Source: an uncultured cyanobacterium (GTDB taxonomy: Bacteria > Cyanobacteriota > Cyanobacteriia > PCC-6307 > Cyanobiaceae). From it: 35,534 nucleotides of DNA. The notes beneath the pieces were generated by a model that saw only the letters and a list, made by a program, of their open reading frames with translations, had not been told where the DNA came from and made no database searches. The stretch spans positions 1-35,534 of the forward strand of contig CAIZQU010000032.1 in NCBI GenBank assembly GCA_903935205.1, read 5' to 3'. This document shows positions 10,665-21,263 of the stretch, in pieces; the first letter of the stretch is position 1, and each line of letters starts with the position of its first letter. The translations under genes and the position numbers were made by a program.

Positions 10665-12134
10665 ATGCAGGCCTACAGCAGCGAGCGTGACGTCTCCGCG
10701 GATGGATCCCGGACCACCTCTCTGTTCGGCGGCCTCGACATCAGCGGCACCAGCAGCGCCTCGGCCCAGGCCGACGCCACGGCCAGCGAAGACCTGGAGG
10801 CAAGCAGCCGTCAGACCAACCTCTCGCCGGTCCTCAGCCTGGTCGATCGGGTGCTGATCGAAGCCCTCGCCAGCGGCACCAGCGACATCCACATCGAACC
10901 CCAGGAGGACGGCCTGCTGATCCGGTTTCGCCAGGACGGCGTGCTGCGACGCATCGAAACCCTGCCGAAAACCCTGGCGGCGGCGGTGACCTCCAGGCTG
11001 AAGATCATGGCCGACCTGGACATCGCCGAGCGACGGCTACCCCAGGACGGCCGGATTCGCCGCAACTTCCGGGGCCGCACCATGGACTTCCGGGTGAGCA
11101 CGCTGCCCTGCCGCCACGGCGAGAAGGTGGTGCTGCGGCTGCTCGACAGCGGCGCCACCCAGCTGGGTCTCGACAGCCTGATCACCGACGCCGACGCCAG
11201 GGCCAACCTGCGGGGGATCGGAGGCAAACCCTTCGGCATGGTGCTGGTGACCGGACCGACGGGATCGGGCAAATCCACCACCCTCTACGCCCTGCTGGCC
11301 GAGCGCAACGATCCAGGCATCAACATCTCCACGGTCGAAGATCCGATCGAATACACCCTCAAGGGCATCACCCAGACCCAGGTGAACCGGGACAAGGGGC
11401 TGGACTTCAGCACCGCCCTGCGGGCGTTCATGCGCCAGGACCCGGACGTGCTGCTGGTGGGCGAGACCCGCGATCTGGAAACGGCACGCACGGCCATCGA
11501 GGCGGCCCTGACCGGTCACCTGGTGCTCACCACCCTGCATTGCAACGATGCCGTCAGCGCCTTCGCCCGCCTGGACGAGATGGGCGTCGAACCGTTCATG
11601 GTCAGCGCCTCCCTGCTGGGGGTGGTCTCCCAGCGGCTGGTGCGAAGGCTCTGCTCGGTCTGCCGCCAGCCCCACCACCCCGGATCCGAGGAGTTGGCCC
11701 GCTTCGGGCTGGTGGCCAGCGATGAAAGCGGCATCACCTTCTACAAGGCCAAGGTCAGCGAGGCCGCTGCTGGCAAGGGCGAGGAGGACTGCCCGTCCTG
11801 CCAGGGTCGCGGCTACGCGGGTCGGGTGGGCGTCTACGAGATCCTCACGATGACCGAGAGCCTCGCCTCGGCGGTGGCCAAGCGGGCCAGCACCCAGGAG
11901 CTGCGCCGCCTGGCCCTGGAGGCGGGCATGAAAACGCTGCTGGGCTACGGCCTTGACCTGGTGCGGGAGGGACTCACCAGCCTTGAGGAGGTGGAACGGA
12001 TGCTGCTCACCGACACCGGCCTGGAATCGGAGCGGCGGGCCCGGGCCCTGAGCACCCTGACCTGCCAGGGCTGTGGGGCCGGCCTGCAGGATGAGTGGCT
12101 GGAATGCCCCTACTGTCTGCGGGTTCGCCGCTGA
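10665..12134 (+). CDS. pilB: Type IV pilus extension ATPase PilB
   Basis: The protein has 489 residues. PilB hydrolyses ATP on the inner face of the plasma membrane to power pilus assembly; in cyanobacteria this supports motility and DNA uptake. Walker A GPTGSGKST is near 197-205, followed by the Asp box (STVEDPIEY), Walker B (LLVGETRDLETA) and the His box (TTLHCNDA). The zinc-binding pairs are CSVC and CPSC. A second cysteine cluster closes the protein (CQGCGAG and CPYC near the end). The first 50 residues are low complexity, and the usual N-terminal MshEN/GspE-N domain is absent. pilT begins 4 bases after the stop. Confidence 0.95.
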   Translation: MQAYSSERDVSADGSRTTSLFGGLDISGTSSASAQADATASEDLEASSRQTNLSPVLSLVDRVLIEALASGTSDIHIEPQEDGLLIRFRQDGVLRRIETLPKTLAAAVTSRLKIMADLDIAERRLPQDGRIRRNFRGRTMDFRVSTLPCRHGEKVVLRLLDSGATQLGLDSLITDADARANLRGIGGKPFGMVLVTGPTGSGKSTTLYALLAERNDPGINISTVEDPIEYTLKGITQTQVNRDKGLDFSTALRAFMRQDPDVLLVGETRDLETARTAIEAALTGHLVLTTLHCNDAVSAFARLDEMGVEPFMVSASLLGVVSQRLVRRLCSVCRQPHHPGSEELARFGLVASDESGITFYKAKVSEAAAGKGEEDCPSCQGRGYAGRVGVYEILTMTESLASAVAKRASTQELRRLALEAGMKTLLGYGLDLVREGLTSLEEVERMLLTDTGLESERRARALSTLTCQGCGAGLQDEWLECPYCLRVRR

Positions 12135-12138
12135 ACCC

Positions 12139-13218
12139 ATGCCCGTCAGCATCGAGGATCTGATGGTCGAGCTGGTCGATGCCGGCGGCAGCGACCTGCA
12201 CCTGGCCACCGGCCATCCCCCCGTTGGCCGCTTCAACGGGGCGCTGCGGCCGTTGCGACCGGACCTGCTGCTGGATGAAGACACCTGCAACCGGCTGATC
12301 TTCTCCCTGCTCAACAATGCCCAACGCAAGCAGCTCGAGCAGACCTGGGAACTGGACTGCTCCTACGGCCTGCGGGGTGTGGCCCGCTTCCGGGTCAACG
12401 TCTACCGCCAGCGGGGCAGCTACGCGGCCTGCCTGCGGGCTCTGGCGAACACCATCCCCAGCCTCGTCAGCCTCGGTCTACCGGCGGTGTTGGAGGAGAT
12501 GAGCCGCAAGCCGAGGGGTCTGGTGCTGGTGACAGGACCGACGGGATCGGGCAAGTCGACGACCCTGGCGGCGCTGATCGATCACATCAACCACAGCCGC
12601 AGCGAACACATCCTGACGATCGAAGACCCGATCGAGTTCACTTACAGCAACGACCGCAGCCTGATCCATCAGCGCGAAGTGCATCAGGACACCCGCGGCT
12701 TTGCCAATGCCCTGCGCTCAGCCCTGCGGGAGGATCCCGATGTGATCATGGTCGGCGAACTGCGGGATCTGGAGACGATCCAGCTGGCGATCACTGCCGC
12801 CGAGACCGGCCATCTGGTGATGGGCACCCTGCACACCAACTCCGCCTCGCAGACGATCGACCGGATGATCGATGTCTTCCCGGCCAACCAGCAGAGCCAG
12901 GTGCGGGTGCAATTGAGCACAAGTCTGCTGGCGGTGTTCTCCCAGACCCTCTGCCGCAGCCGCGAGGCCAGCAGTGGAGCGCTGGGTCGGGTGATGGCCC
13001 AGGAGATCATGGTCAACACCCCGGCGATCGCCAACCTGATCCGCGAGGGCAAGACCGCCCAGATCTATTCCATGCTTCAGACCGGCTCCCAGTACGGCAT
13101 GAAGACCCTGGAACGATCCCTGGTGGACCTGACACAAGCCCAGCGGATCACCCGGGAGGAGGCCCTGCTGAAGACCAGCCGACCGGACGAACTGCGGCGG
13201 ATCTTCGAGGAGATCTGA
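12139..13218 (+). CDS. pilT: Type IV pilus retraction ATPase PilT
   Basis: The protein has 359 residues from the ATG at 12139 (MPVSIEDLM); the open frame upstream overlaps pilB and is not coding. PilT powers pilus retraction, needed for twitching and DNA uptake. The N-terminal PAS-like domain has GGSDLHLATGHPP. Walker A GPTGSGKST is at 133-141, followed by LTIEDPIEF, Walker B VIMVGELRDLET, the His box GTLHTNSA, an AIRNLIRE-like NLIREGK, and GMKTLERSLVDL. It sits between pilB and pilC with 4 and 16 bases of spacing. Confidence 0.95.
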   Translation: MPVSIEDLMVELVDAGGSDLHLATGHPPVGRFNGALRPLRPDLLLDEDTCNRLIFSLLNNAQRKQLEQTWELDCSYGLRGVARFRVNVYRQRGSYAACLRALANTIPSLVSLGLPAVLEEMSRKPRGLVLVTGPTGSGKSTTLAALIDHINHSRSEHILTIEDPIEFTYSNDRSLIHQREVHQDTRGFANALRSALREDPDVIMVGELRDLETIQLAITAAETGHLVMGTLHTNSASQTIDRMIDVFPANQQSQVRVQLSTSLLAVFSQTLCRSREASSGALGRVMAQEIMVNTPAIANLIREGKTAQIYSMLQTGSQYGMKTLERSLVDLTQAQRITREEALLKTSRPDELRRIFEEI

Positions 13219-13234
13219 CACTCACCCCACCGCC

Positions 13235-14476
13235 ATGACCATCTTTCAGGTCACCTACACCACCCGGGATGGCCGCAAGCGGGAGCTGGAGATGCAGGCC
13301 GACACTCCGGCCGCGGCCCGACTGAAGCTGCGCAAGCGGGGCATTCTTCCCACCGTGCTGGTTCGCAAGGAGAATGCGGTCGAACCGATCGCCATGCCCA
13401 CCATCACGGCGATGGATTGGCGCGACCTGCTGGAGCCGAAGATCTCGGTGAAGGAGAAGGCCCTGTTCGCCAACAAACTCTCGGCGATGGTCGATGCAGG
13501 TGTACCGATCATGCGCAGCCTGGATCTGATGCGGCGTCAGCAGAAGTCGGCCCTGTTCCGCCGCGCCCTGAACGCCATGACCGACGATGTGAACCAGGGT
13601 GGCAGCCTTGGCGATGCGATGCGGCGCTGGCCCAAGGTGTTCGACAACCTCAGCATCGCCATGGTGGAGGCAGGCGAAGCCGGCGGTGTGCTCGATGAAA
13701 CCCTGAAACGGTTGGCCACGCTGCTGGAGGAAAACGCCCGCCTGCAGAATCAGATCAAAAGTGCCCTCGGTTATCCGGTGATCGTGCTGGTGATCGCGAT
13801 CTTGGTATTTCTGGGGATGACCGTGTTCCTGATCCCCACGTTTGCCGACATCTTCGATCAACTCGGCGCCAAGCTTCCAGCCTTCTCCCAGATGATGGTG
13901 GATTTCAGCAAGCTGCTGCGCTCCTCCTTTTCGCTGCTGTTAGCGACCCTGCTGATCCTGATGGTTTTTGCGTACAATCGCTATTATGGAACCCCCAATG
14001 GTCGACGCAAGGTTGATGGTCTGATGCTGCGGCTGCCGCTGTTTGGCGATCTGCTCCAGAAGACCGCTTCCGCCCAGTTCTGCCGCACCCTGAGCTCCCT
14101 TTCCAGCGCCGGTGTGCCGATCATGATGTCTCTCGACATCCTCAGCGAGACAACCACCAATTCGGTGGTGCGCGATGCGATCAGGGGGTCGCGCACGGAC
14201 ATCAGCGAAGGGGTGCCCCTGAGCACGGCCCTGGCGTCCAAGCGCGTCTTTCCGGACATGATGGTGAGCATGCTGGCGATCGGCGAGGAGACCGGCGAGA
14301 TGGATGCCATGCTCTCGAAGGTTGCCGATTTCTACGAGGACGAGGTCAGCAGCACGGTCAAGGCGCTGACGGCGATGATTGAACCGGTGATGATCGTGGT
14401 CGTCGGCGTGATTGTCGGCACGATCCTGATTGCCATGTATCTGCCGATGGCCTCGGTGTTCGAGAACATCAGGTGA
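13235..14476 (+). CDS. pilC: Type IV pilus inner membrane platform protein PilC
   Basis: The protein has 413 residues, the normal length. PilC (GspF family) is the membrane platform through which PilB and PilT drive pilin movement. Two T2SSF domains are visible: the first has FANKLSAMVDAGVPI and GEAGGVLDETL, the second has FCRTLSSLSSAGVPI and GEETGEMDAML, the expected internal duplication. Three hydrophobic spans fit transmembrane helices: around YPVIVLVIAILVFLG, LLLATLLILMVFAY and the C-terminal MIVVVGVIVGTILIAMYL. It closes the pilB-pilT-pilC operon; its last 8 bases overlap the convergent flavoprotein gene. Confidence 0.95.
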   Translation: MTIFQVTYTTRDGRKRELEMQADTPAAARLKLRKRGILPTVLVRKENAVEPIAMPTITAMDWRDLLEPKISVKEKALFANKLSAMVDAGVPIMRSLDLMRRQQKSALFRRALNAMTDDVNQGGSLGDAMRRWPKVFDNLSIAMVEAGEAGGVLDETLKRLATLLEENARLQNQIKSALGYPVIVLVIAILVFLGMTVFLIPTFADIFDQLGAKLPAFSQMMVDFSKLLRSSFSLLLATLLILMVFAYNRYYGTPNGRRKVDGLMLRLPLFGDLLQKTASAQFCRTLSSLSSAGVPIMMSLDILSETTTNSVVRDAIRGSRTDISEGVPLSTALASKRVFPDMMVSMLAIGEETGEMDAMLSKVADFYEDEVSSTVKALTAMIEPVMIVVVGVIVGTILIAMYLPMASVFENIR

Positions 14477-15788
14477 GCACCGCCGCCGCCAGCTGCTGAC
14501 CGGCCAGCCAACCGGAACTCCAGCAATGCTGGAAATTAAAACCACCGGTGACGCCATCAACATCGAGCAGTTCACCGACCAGAAACAGTCCGGGCCGCCG
14601 CCGGCTCTCCATCGTGGCCAGGTTGACCTCCCCGAGCGGCACCCCCCCGGCGGTGACGAACTCCTCGCCAAAGGGTCCGCGACCGCGGATGGCATAGATG
14701 TCCTGGCGCAGGGCCTCCTGCAGGCGGCGCTGATCGCCGCGGCCGAGATCGGCCCAGCGCAGTCCGGGATCGATCCCCCGGGCCTCGAGGAGATGGCTCC
14801 AGAGGCGGCGTCCCAGGCTCGGCCAGGGTCTGGCCGCCCCCAGCTGGCGGCGGGCCAGCTCGCGACGGGCCGAGGCGAAGCGCTCCTCCAGGTCAGCCGG
14901 CGAAAGGCTGCCGCCGGTCCAGTCGATGCGGAGGCTGGCGCGATACCCCCAGGCCCGCAGATCCCTGGCGGCGAAGGCGGTGAGCCGCAGGATCGCCGGA
15001 CCGCTGAAACCCCAGTGGGTGATCAGCAGGGGTCCGCGCTGGCGGTGGCGCTGGCGCCGCCGCGGAGCGGCGCCGACGGCGGCGGCGGGCAGGGGAGAAA
15101 CGCCGGCGGGCCGCGCCATGGCCTCAGCCGGACCCTCCAGCTCCAGCACCACCGGATCGACCACCACCCCGGCCAGGGCGGTGAGGGGATGGGAGCCCAG
15201 GGCCAGGGTGAACAGGGAGGGAACGGGCGGCACCAGGCCATGGCCGAGGGCGCTGGCGATCCGCAGGCCGCTGGGATGGCTGCCGGTGGCCAGCACCAGA
15301 CGATCGGCCTGGAGGCTGGCGCCACCGCGCAGGAGCAAGCGGAAGCCACCGCCCGGCAGGGGCTCCGCCGCCTGCAGCGCCTGACCCTCCAGGCAGCGAA
15401 CGCCGGCGGTCACGGCCGCGGCCCGCAGGGTGTCGACCACGGAACTGGAGCGGTTGGAGCGGGGGAAGAGGCGGCCATCGGCCTCCTCGACCAGCTGGAG
15501 GCCATGGGCATCGAACCAGGCGACCGCATCGCCGGGGGCGAAGCGGCCGAAGGGCCCCCGCAGGGCCTGGCCGCCGCGGGGGTAGTGGCCCACCAGATCG
15601 CGGGGATCCCAGCAGGCATGGGTGACATTGCAGCGGCCGCCGCCGCTGATCCGCACCTTATGGAGCGGCTCGGATGTGGCTTCGAGGATCCACAGATCGG
15701 TGGCACCGGCTTCGGCGGCGGCAATGGCGGCCATGTAGCCGGCGGGCCCTCCCCCGGCCACCACCACGGATGCACGGCTGGGCAGCAT
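14469..15788 (-). CDS. BaiN/HI0933-family FAD-dependent oxidoreductase
   Basis: The protein has 439 residues from the ATG at 15788. The FAD-binding Rossmann motif VVVAGGGPAGYMAA is at the N-terminus, followed by the family's KVRISGGGRCNVTHA. The C-terminal signature includes GGVPLGEVNLATMESRRRPGLF, then GELLDVDGVTGG and FQHCWSSG. These mark the HI0933/YhiN/BaiN flavoprotein family, whose substrate in most bacteria is unknown. The frame is open upstream of 15788, but that part overlaps the divergent dus gene and looks like shadow. A GTG eight codons in is a possible alternative start. The 3' end overlaps pilC by 8 bases. Confidence 0.9.
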   Translation of the reverse strand: MLPSRASVVVAGGGPAGYMAAIAAAEAGATDLWILEATSEPLHKVRISGGGRCNVTHACWDPRDLVGHYPRGGQALRGPFGRFAPGDAVAWFDAHGLQLVEEADGRLFPRSNRSSSVVDTLRAAAVTAGVRCLEGQALQAAEPLPGGGFRLLLRGGASLQADRLVLATGSHPSGLRIASALGHGLVPPVPSLFTLALGSHPLTALAGVVVDPVVLELEGPAEAMARPAGVSPLPAAAVGAAPRRRQRHRQRGPLLITHWGFSGPAILRLTAFAARDLRAWGYRASLRIDWTGGSLSPADLEERFASARRELARRQLGAARPWPSLGRRLWSHLLEARGIDPGLRWADLGRGDQRRLQEALRQDIYAIRGRGPFGEEFVTAGGVPLGEVNLATMESRRRPGLFLVGELLDVDGVTGGFNFQHCWSSGWLAGQQLAAAVLT

Positions 15789-15794
15789 GGGGGG

Positions 15795-16817
15795 ATGGAG
15801 CACGCCTACCGCTTCAGTGTGGCGCCGATGCTGGACTGCACGGACCGCCACTTCCGGGTGCTGATGCGTCAGATCAGCCGCCGCTGCCTGCTGACCACAG
15901 AAATGGTGGTGGCCCGGGCCCTGCATCACATCCGCAGCGAAGCCTCAGGGCCCCGGGCGGCCGAGGCCGAGCGGCGGCTGGAGCGGCTGCTGGGCTTCGA
16001 TGGCGAGGAGCGCCCCCTGGCCCTGCAGCTGGGCGGCGACGATCCGGGGCTGCTGGCGGAGGCGGCGCGGCTGGGAGCGGCCTGGGGCTATGACGAGATC
16101 AACCTGAACCTGGGCTGCCCGAGCGAGAAGGTGCAGCAGGGGCGTTTCGGAGCCTGCCTGATGGCGGACCCGGAGCGGGTGGCCCGCTGCGTGGCGGCGA
16201 TGGTGGCGGCGAGCGATCGGCCGGTGACCGTGAAGCAGCGGATCGGCATCGATGCTCTCGATTCCTACGAGCACCTGCTCGGCTTCGTCGACACCCTGGC
16301 GGCCGCCGGCACGGCCCGCTTCGCGATCCACGCCCGCAAGGCCTGGCTGGATGGCCTCGATCCGAAGCAGAACCGCACGATCCCGCCCCTGCGCTGGGAT
16401 CTGGTGCATCGCTTGAAACGGGACCGGCCGGAGCTGGTGATCGAGCTCAACGGCGGCCTGGAGGACCTGGCGGGCTGCCTGACCCAGCTGGAGCACGTGG
16501 ACGGGGTGATGGTGGGCCGGGCCGCCTACGGCCATCCCATTCGCTGGGCGGCGGTGGACCGGGAGATCTTTGCCGATGGAGGCCGGCCGGAGGTCCGGGC
16601 GTCGGATGTGGTGATCGGGCTGGTGCCCCATGCGGAGCGCTGGTGCAGCGGTGGCGGCCGGCTGTGGGCGATCGGCCGCCACCTGGTGCATCTGGTGGAG
16701 GGAGTGCCCGGCGCCCGCCCATGGCGGCACCGGCTGACCCAGGCCGCTGGGGAGCGGGGCGCCGGGCCGGAGGTGCTGGTGGAGGCGGCACGGCAGCTGC
16801 GGGAGCGGGGCCTGTAG
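15795..16817 (+). CDS. dusA: tRNA-dihydrouridine synthase, DusA type
   Basis: The protein has 340 residues from the ATG at 15795, preceded by a run of G that can serve as ribosome binding site. It reduces specific D-loop uridines in tRNA with FMN and NADPH. Motifs seen are SVAPMLDCTDRHFR, TTEMVVARA, LQLGGDDP, the catalytic-cysteine segment NLGCPSEKVQQGRFGACLM, VTVKQRIGID, HARKAWLDGL, ELNGGL and DGVMVGRAAYGHP. The arrangement around ARKAWLDGLDPKQNR points to DusA rather than DusB or DusC. Its start codon is 6 bases from that of the divergent flavoprotein gene. Confidence 0.93.
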   Translation: MEHAYRFSVAPMLDCTDRHFRVLMRQISRRCLLTTEMVVARALHHIRSEASGPRAAEAERRLERLLGFDGEERPLALQLGGDDPGLLAEAARLGAAWGYDEINLNLGCPSEKVQQGRFGACLMADPERVARCVAAMVAASDRPVTVKQRIGIDALDSYEHLLGFVDTLAAAGTARFAIHARKAWLDGLDPKQNRTIPPLRWDLVHRLKRDRPELVIELNGGLEDLAGCLTQLEHVDGVMVGRAAYGHPIRWAAVDREIFADGGRPEVRASDVVIGLVPHAERWCSGGGRLWAIGRHLVHLVEGVPGARPWRHRLTQAAGERGAGPEVLVEAARQLRERGL

Positions 16818-16849
16818 GACCAGGGCCCGCTGATGCCGCAGGCCGGGTC

Positions 16850-17362
16850 TCAGACCTCGGCGCCGCCGTAGCCGCCGTAGTCGCCACCACCCTCGGAGCC
16901 GGCGCTGCGGCGGCGACGCACGCGGCCGGAATCGAAGCCTTCGGAGCCGCGATCGCCACCGCTGCGGTCCTCCCAGCCGCGGGCGCCGGAGCCATAGCCA
17001 CCCTCGCCGCCGCCGCCACGGGAGTAGCCACCGCCACCGCCGCCGTAGCCGCCGCCGCCACCACCACCACCGCCGTAGCCGCCGCGGCGGGGACCACCGC
17101 CGCCGCCACCACCGCCGCCGCCGCGGGGTTCGGCACGGTTGATGCGCAGAGGCCGGCCCATCAGCTCAGCGCCCTGGAGGCCGTTGATCGCGTTGGTCTC
17201 GAGCTCGGGGTTGGCCATCTCGACGAAGGCGAAACCACGCTTGCGACCGGTGTCGCGTTCAAGGGGGAGGGAACAGTTGGCCACCTCGCCATAGGGGGCG
17301 AACAACGCGATCACGTCTTCCTGCTCAGCACGGAAGGGAAGATTGCCGACAAAGATGCTCAC
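16850..17362 (-). CDS. RRM RNA-binding protein with glycine-rich tail
   Basis: The protein has 170 residues from the GTG at 17362 (MSIFVGNLPF). One RNA recognition motif fills residues 1-80, with RNP2 IFVGNL and RNP1 RKRGFAFVEM. The rest is almost entirely Gly with Tyr, Arg and Ser (RGG/GYGG-type). This architecture matches the cyanobacterial Rbp family, single-stranded RNA-binding proteins often induced by cold. The open frame upstream of the GTG has no RRM features and is probably not translated. The gene is 97 bases downstream of argH on the same strand and convergent with dusA. Confidence 0.93.
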   Translation of the reverse strand: MSIFVGNLPFRAEQEDVIALFAPYGEVANCSLPLERDTGRKRGFAFVEMANPELETNAINGLQGAELMGRPLRINRAEPRGGGGGGGGGGPRRGGYGGGGGGGGGYGGGGGGYSRGGGGEGGYGSGARGWEDRSGGDRGSEGFDSGRVRRRRSAGSEGGGDYGGYGGAEV

Positions 17363-17459
17363 GGAACGTCCAGGGGGGTCTGGAGGGCGCGAAAGGCGCC
17401 AACGACCCGACAAGATTAGACCCGCTGGCGCGATATTCCGCCATTCCAACAGCGGGCCT

Positions 17460-18962
<1,503 letters not shown>

Positions 18963-19012
18963 GCACCATTGCCGCGCGCTGCCGCTCAGCTTGGCACCGT
19001 CCCCGGCGGGGG

Positions 19013-20461
19013 TCAGCCGCCGGGGATGGAGGGAAGGCGCAGCTCATCGCGGACCTTGAGCACCACCATCGAGGCGTCGTCGTCGAGGTGGCGGTCGCTG
19101 CCGACGAAGCGGTCAAGGCGGGCGAACAGCTGGTCGAGGATGCCCTGGGCGCCGAGGCCGGAGCGGCAGCAGGATTGGAACAGCCCGGCCAGACGCTGCT
19201 CATCGAAGCGCTCGCCGCCGAGGCCACTGGCTTCGGTGACGCCATCGGTGTAATAGAGCAGGGCATCACCGCTGTCGAGCACCACCTCGCCGCAGCCGTA
19301 GTCCGCTTCGCTCTGCAGGCCGATCAGCAGGCCGGGGGCATCGAGGCGGTCGACATGGCCGCTGCGGCGCCGCCAGATCAGCGGCGGATTATGGGCCGCA
19401 TTCGCGAAGCGGAGCAGGCGAGTGGCGGGGTCGTAGTCGGAATAGAAAAGGGTCACGAAGCGATGGGACTGGGTCAGGTCCTCCATCGCCAGCTGGTTCA
19501 GGTCGTGGAGGATGCGATCGGGGGGACGGCCGCTGAGCACCTCGGCCCGGAGCATGCCGCGCAGCAGGGTCATCAGCAGACCGGCCGGGACGCCCTTGCC
19601 CATCACATCGCCGATCACCAGAGCCCAGCGGCCCTGCTGGCGCTGGCGGGGCAGGGCCTGGGGGCGGGTGGGGATGAAGTCGTAGTAGTCGCCGCCAACC
19701 TGAAAGGCGGGCCGGCAGCGGGCCGCCAGCTCGACGCCATCGATGCTGGGGCAGTGGTCGGGGAGAAGCTGGGCCTGGATCTCGGCGCCGGTGCTGAGCT
19801 GGCGGTCGAGCCGTTCATGGCGGCGCATCTCCTGCTGGAGGAGCTCGTTCTCGAGGGCCACGCCGGTGAGATCGGCCACCAGCTGCAGGTGGCGGCGGTG
19901 GACCTCGCTCCAGCAATAGCCGCGGCGGCCGCTGAACACATAGAGGCGGCCCCGCTGGCTGTTGCGAGCGACCACGGAGGTGGCGATCACCTGGGCGGGG
20001 GCGAGCAGGCGATGCAACAGCGGATCGAGCAGGGCCGCCACCGCCTCATCGCCGGACTCGGCCTGGAGGCGGCTGTCGCTGAGGGCGGCGAGTTGGCGGA
20101 GCAGCTCGGCGCAGCGTTCGCCAGGGGTGGCCTGGAGGTGCTCGCGCCAGAGGCGGCCATCGGGCTGGAAGACCACCAGCACGGCCCCCTCAGCCTCCAC
20201 CAGGCGAGAGGAGACCAGGGGCACCAGCTCGAGGAAGCGGTTGAGGTTGGTGAAACTGCGCAGGGCAAAGGCGAGGGAGGCGAGCAACTCCTGGTTGCGC
20301 CGCTGTTCGCGGTTGAGGCTGTCGAGCAGCTGGCGGAAGGAGGCGACAGCGCTGGCGGTGCCGGCACTGGGGCCTGGGCTGCCGGGGGCTGCGGGGCTGG
20401 CGCTGATGGCAGGGTCAGCGGCGAGTCCGCCGCCGGTGCTGACGGCACTGCCGTTGGCCAT
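19013..20461 (-). CDS. GAF and PP2C (RsbU/SpoIIE-type) protein phosphatase
   Basis: The protein has about 482 residues from the ATG at 20461. Residues 1-45 are low complexity. A GAF-like region follows a short coiled segment (about 60-230; for example [26 protein letters not shown]). The C-terminal half is a PP2C phosphatase of the SpoIIE/RsbU group: [53 protein letters not shown] and a final [11 protein letters not shown] carrying the metal-binding aspartates. Such enzymes dephosphorylate Ser/Thr on anti-anti-sigma factors or similar partners. No partner gene is adjacent. The start is uncertain because the frame stays open far upstream through low-complexity sequence. Confidence 0.9.
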   Translation of the reverse strand: MANGSAVSTGGGLAADPAISASPAAPGSPGPSAGTASAVASFRQLLDSLNREQRRNQELLASLAFALRSFTNLNRFLELVPLVSSRLVEAEGAVLVVFQPDGRLWREHLQATPGERCAELLRQLAALSDSRLQAESGDEAVAALLDPLLHRLLAPAQVIATSVVARNSQRGRLYVFSGRRGYCWSEVHRRHLQLVADLTGVALENELLQQEMRRHERLDRQLSTGAEIQAQLLPDHCPSIDGVELAARCRPAFQVGGDYYDFIPTRPQALPRQRQQGRWALVIGDVMGKGVPAGLLMTLLRGMLRAEVLSGRPPDRILHDLNQLAMEDLTQSHRFVTLFYSDYDPATRLLRFANAAHNPPLIWRRRSGHVDRLDAPGLLIGLQSEADYGCGEVVLDSGDALLYYTDGVTEASGLGGERFDEQRLAGLFQSCCRSGLGAQGILDQLFARLDRFVGSDRHLDDDASMVVLKVRDELRLPSIPGG

Positions 20462-20852
20462 GGTGCTGGAGCCGCCCGGCAGGCTCGGTGCCGGCGCGAC
20501 GGGGGCATCGGGAGGTCCGGCGGCGGCCGCAGGCGATTCGGCGCCGACGGCGGGCAACCGGGAGCCAGGCGGGGGAGCGGCGGCGGGCGGCGGGTGGCGG
20601 GGCGCGGGGGGCGGCGGACTGCCCACGGGGGAGCCGCGAAGGACCCGAAACGTAGCAACGTTGCCCCGCAGCGGCGGCGCCTGGCCGGATCGGGGGCGCG
20701 GCGATGGGGCGGCGCTGAGGCGGGGCGGCTGCAGGGGGTCCGCAGGGGGTCCGGCGGGGATGCCGCGAGGCGCGACGGGGGATCGGGCCGGGGTGGTGCG
20801 CGGGGGCAGGACCCTCCCTAGGGTGCCGGCAGGGATCGGGCCATCGCGGGCG
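20462..20852. other. Divergent intergenic region with a 10-bp palindrome
   Basis: This region lies between the phosphatase (minus) and the DUF1622 gene (plus). Both strands run open in places, but the translations are Pro/Gly/Ala low complexity. A perfect palindrome, GCAACGTTGC, sits at 20655-20664 in the only less GC-rich patch and could be a regulator site for one or both genes. Nothing else stands out. Confidence 0.4.
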
Positions 20853-21254
20853 ATGTCGATGACGCTGGAGCTGGTGGAGGAGGTGGTGGCGCCCCTGGCC
20901 CGCGCCACCGCCCTGCTGCTGGAGGCGCTCTCGGTGCTGACGGTGCTGGGGGGCCTGATGGCCATCGGCCGCGACGCCGTGCCCCGCTGGCGGCAGCGGC
21001 TGCCGCGGCGACCGTCGAACCGGGCGCGGCTGACCTTCGCCAGCTGGCTGGCCCTGGCCCTGGAATTCCAGCTGGGGGCCGACATCGTGGCGACGACGGT
21101 GAGCCCGTCGCAGACGCACCTGATCCAGCTGGGGGTGGTGGCCGTGATCCGCACCTTTTTGAATGCGTTCCTCGGCCGGGAGATCGAGGCGGAGCGGCGG
21201 CTGGAGGAACAGGAGCGGACGGCGGCGGGGCCGGCGTTGGGCGGCCTGGCCTGA
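20853..21254 (+). CDS. DUF1622 family membrane protein
   Basis: The protein has 133 residues from the ATG at 20853. It has hydrophobic spans near residues 17-37 (TALLLEALSVLTVLGGLMAI), 60-77 (TFASWLALALEFQLGADI) and 88-106 (LIQLGVVAVIRTFLNAFLG), giving about three membrane segments. The LEFQLGADIVATTVSPS and VIRTFLNAFLGREIE stretches match what I know of DUF1622, a widespread family of small membrane proteins of unknown function. The formylglycine-enzyme gene starts 9 bases downstream on the same strand, so the two are probably co-transcribed. Confidence 0.85.
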   Translation: MSMTLELVEEVVAPLARATALLLEALSVLTVLGGLMAIGRDAVPRWRQRLPRRPSNRARLTFASWLALALEFQLGADIVATTVSPSQTHLIQLGVVAVIRTFLNAFLGREIEAERRLEEQERTAAGPALGGLA

Positions 21255-21263
21255 GGAGGGGGG

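Noticed and set aside
14430-15794. N-terminal extension of the dusA frame over 455 codons
   Set aside because: It is antisense to the flavoprotein gene; DusA homology begins at MEHAYRFSVAPM (15795).
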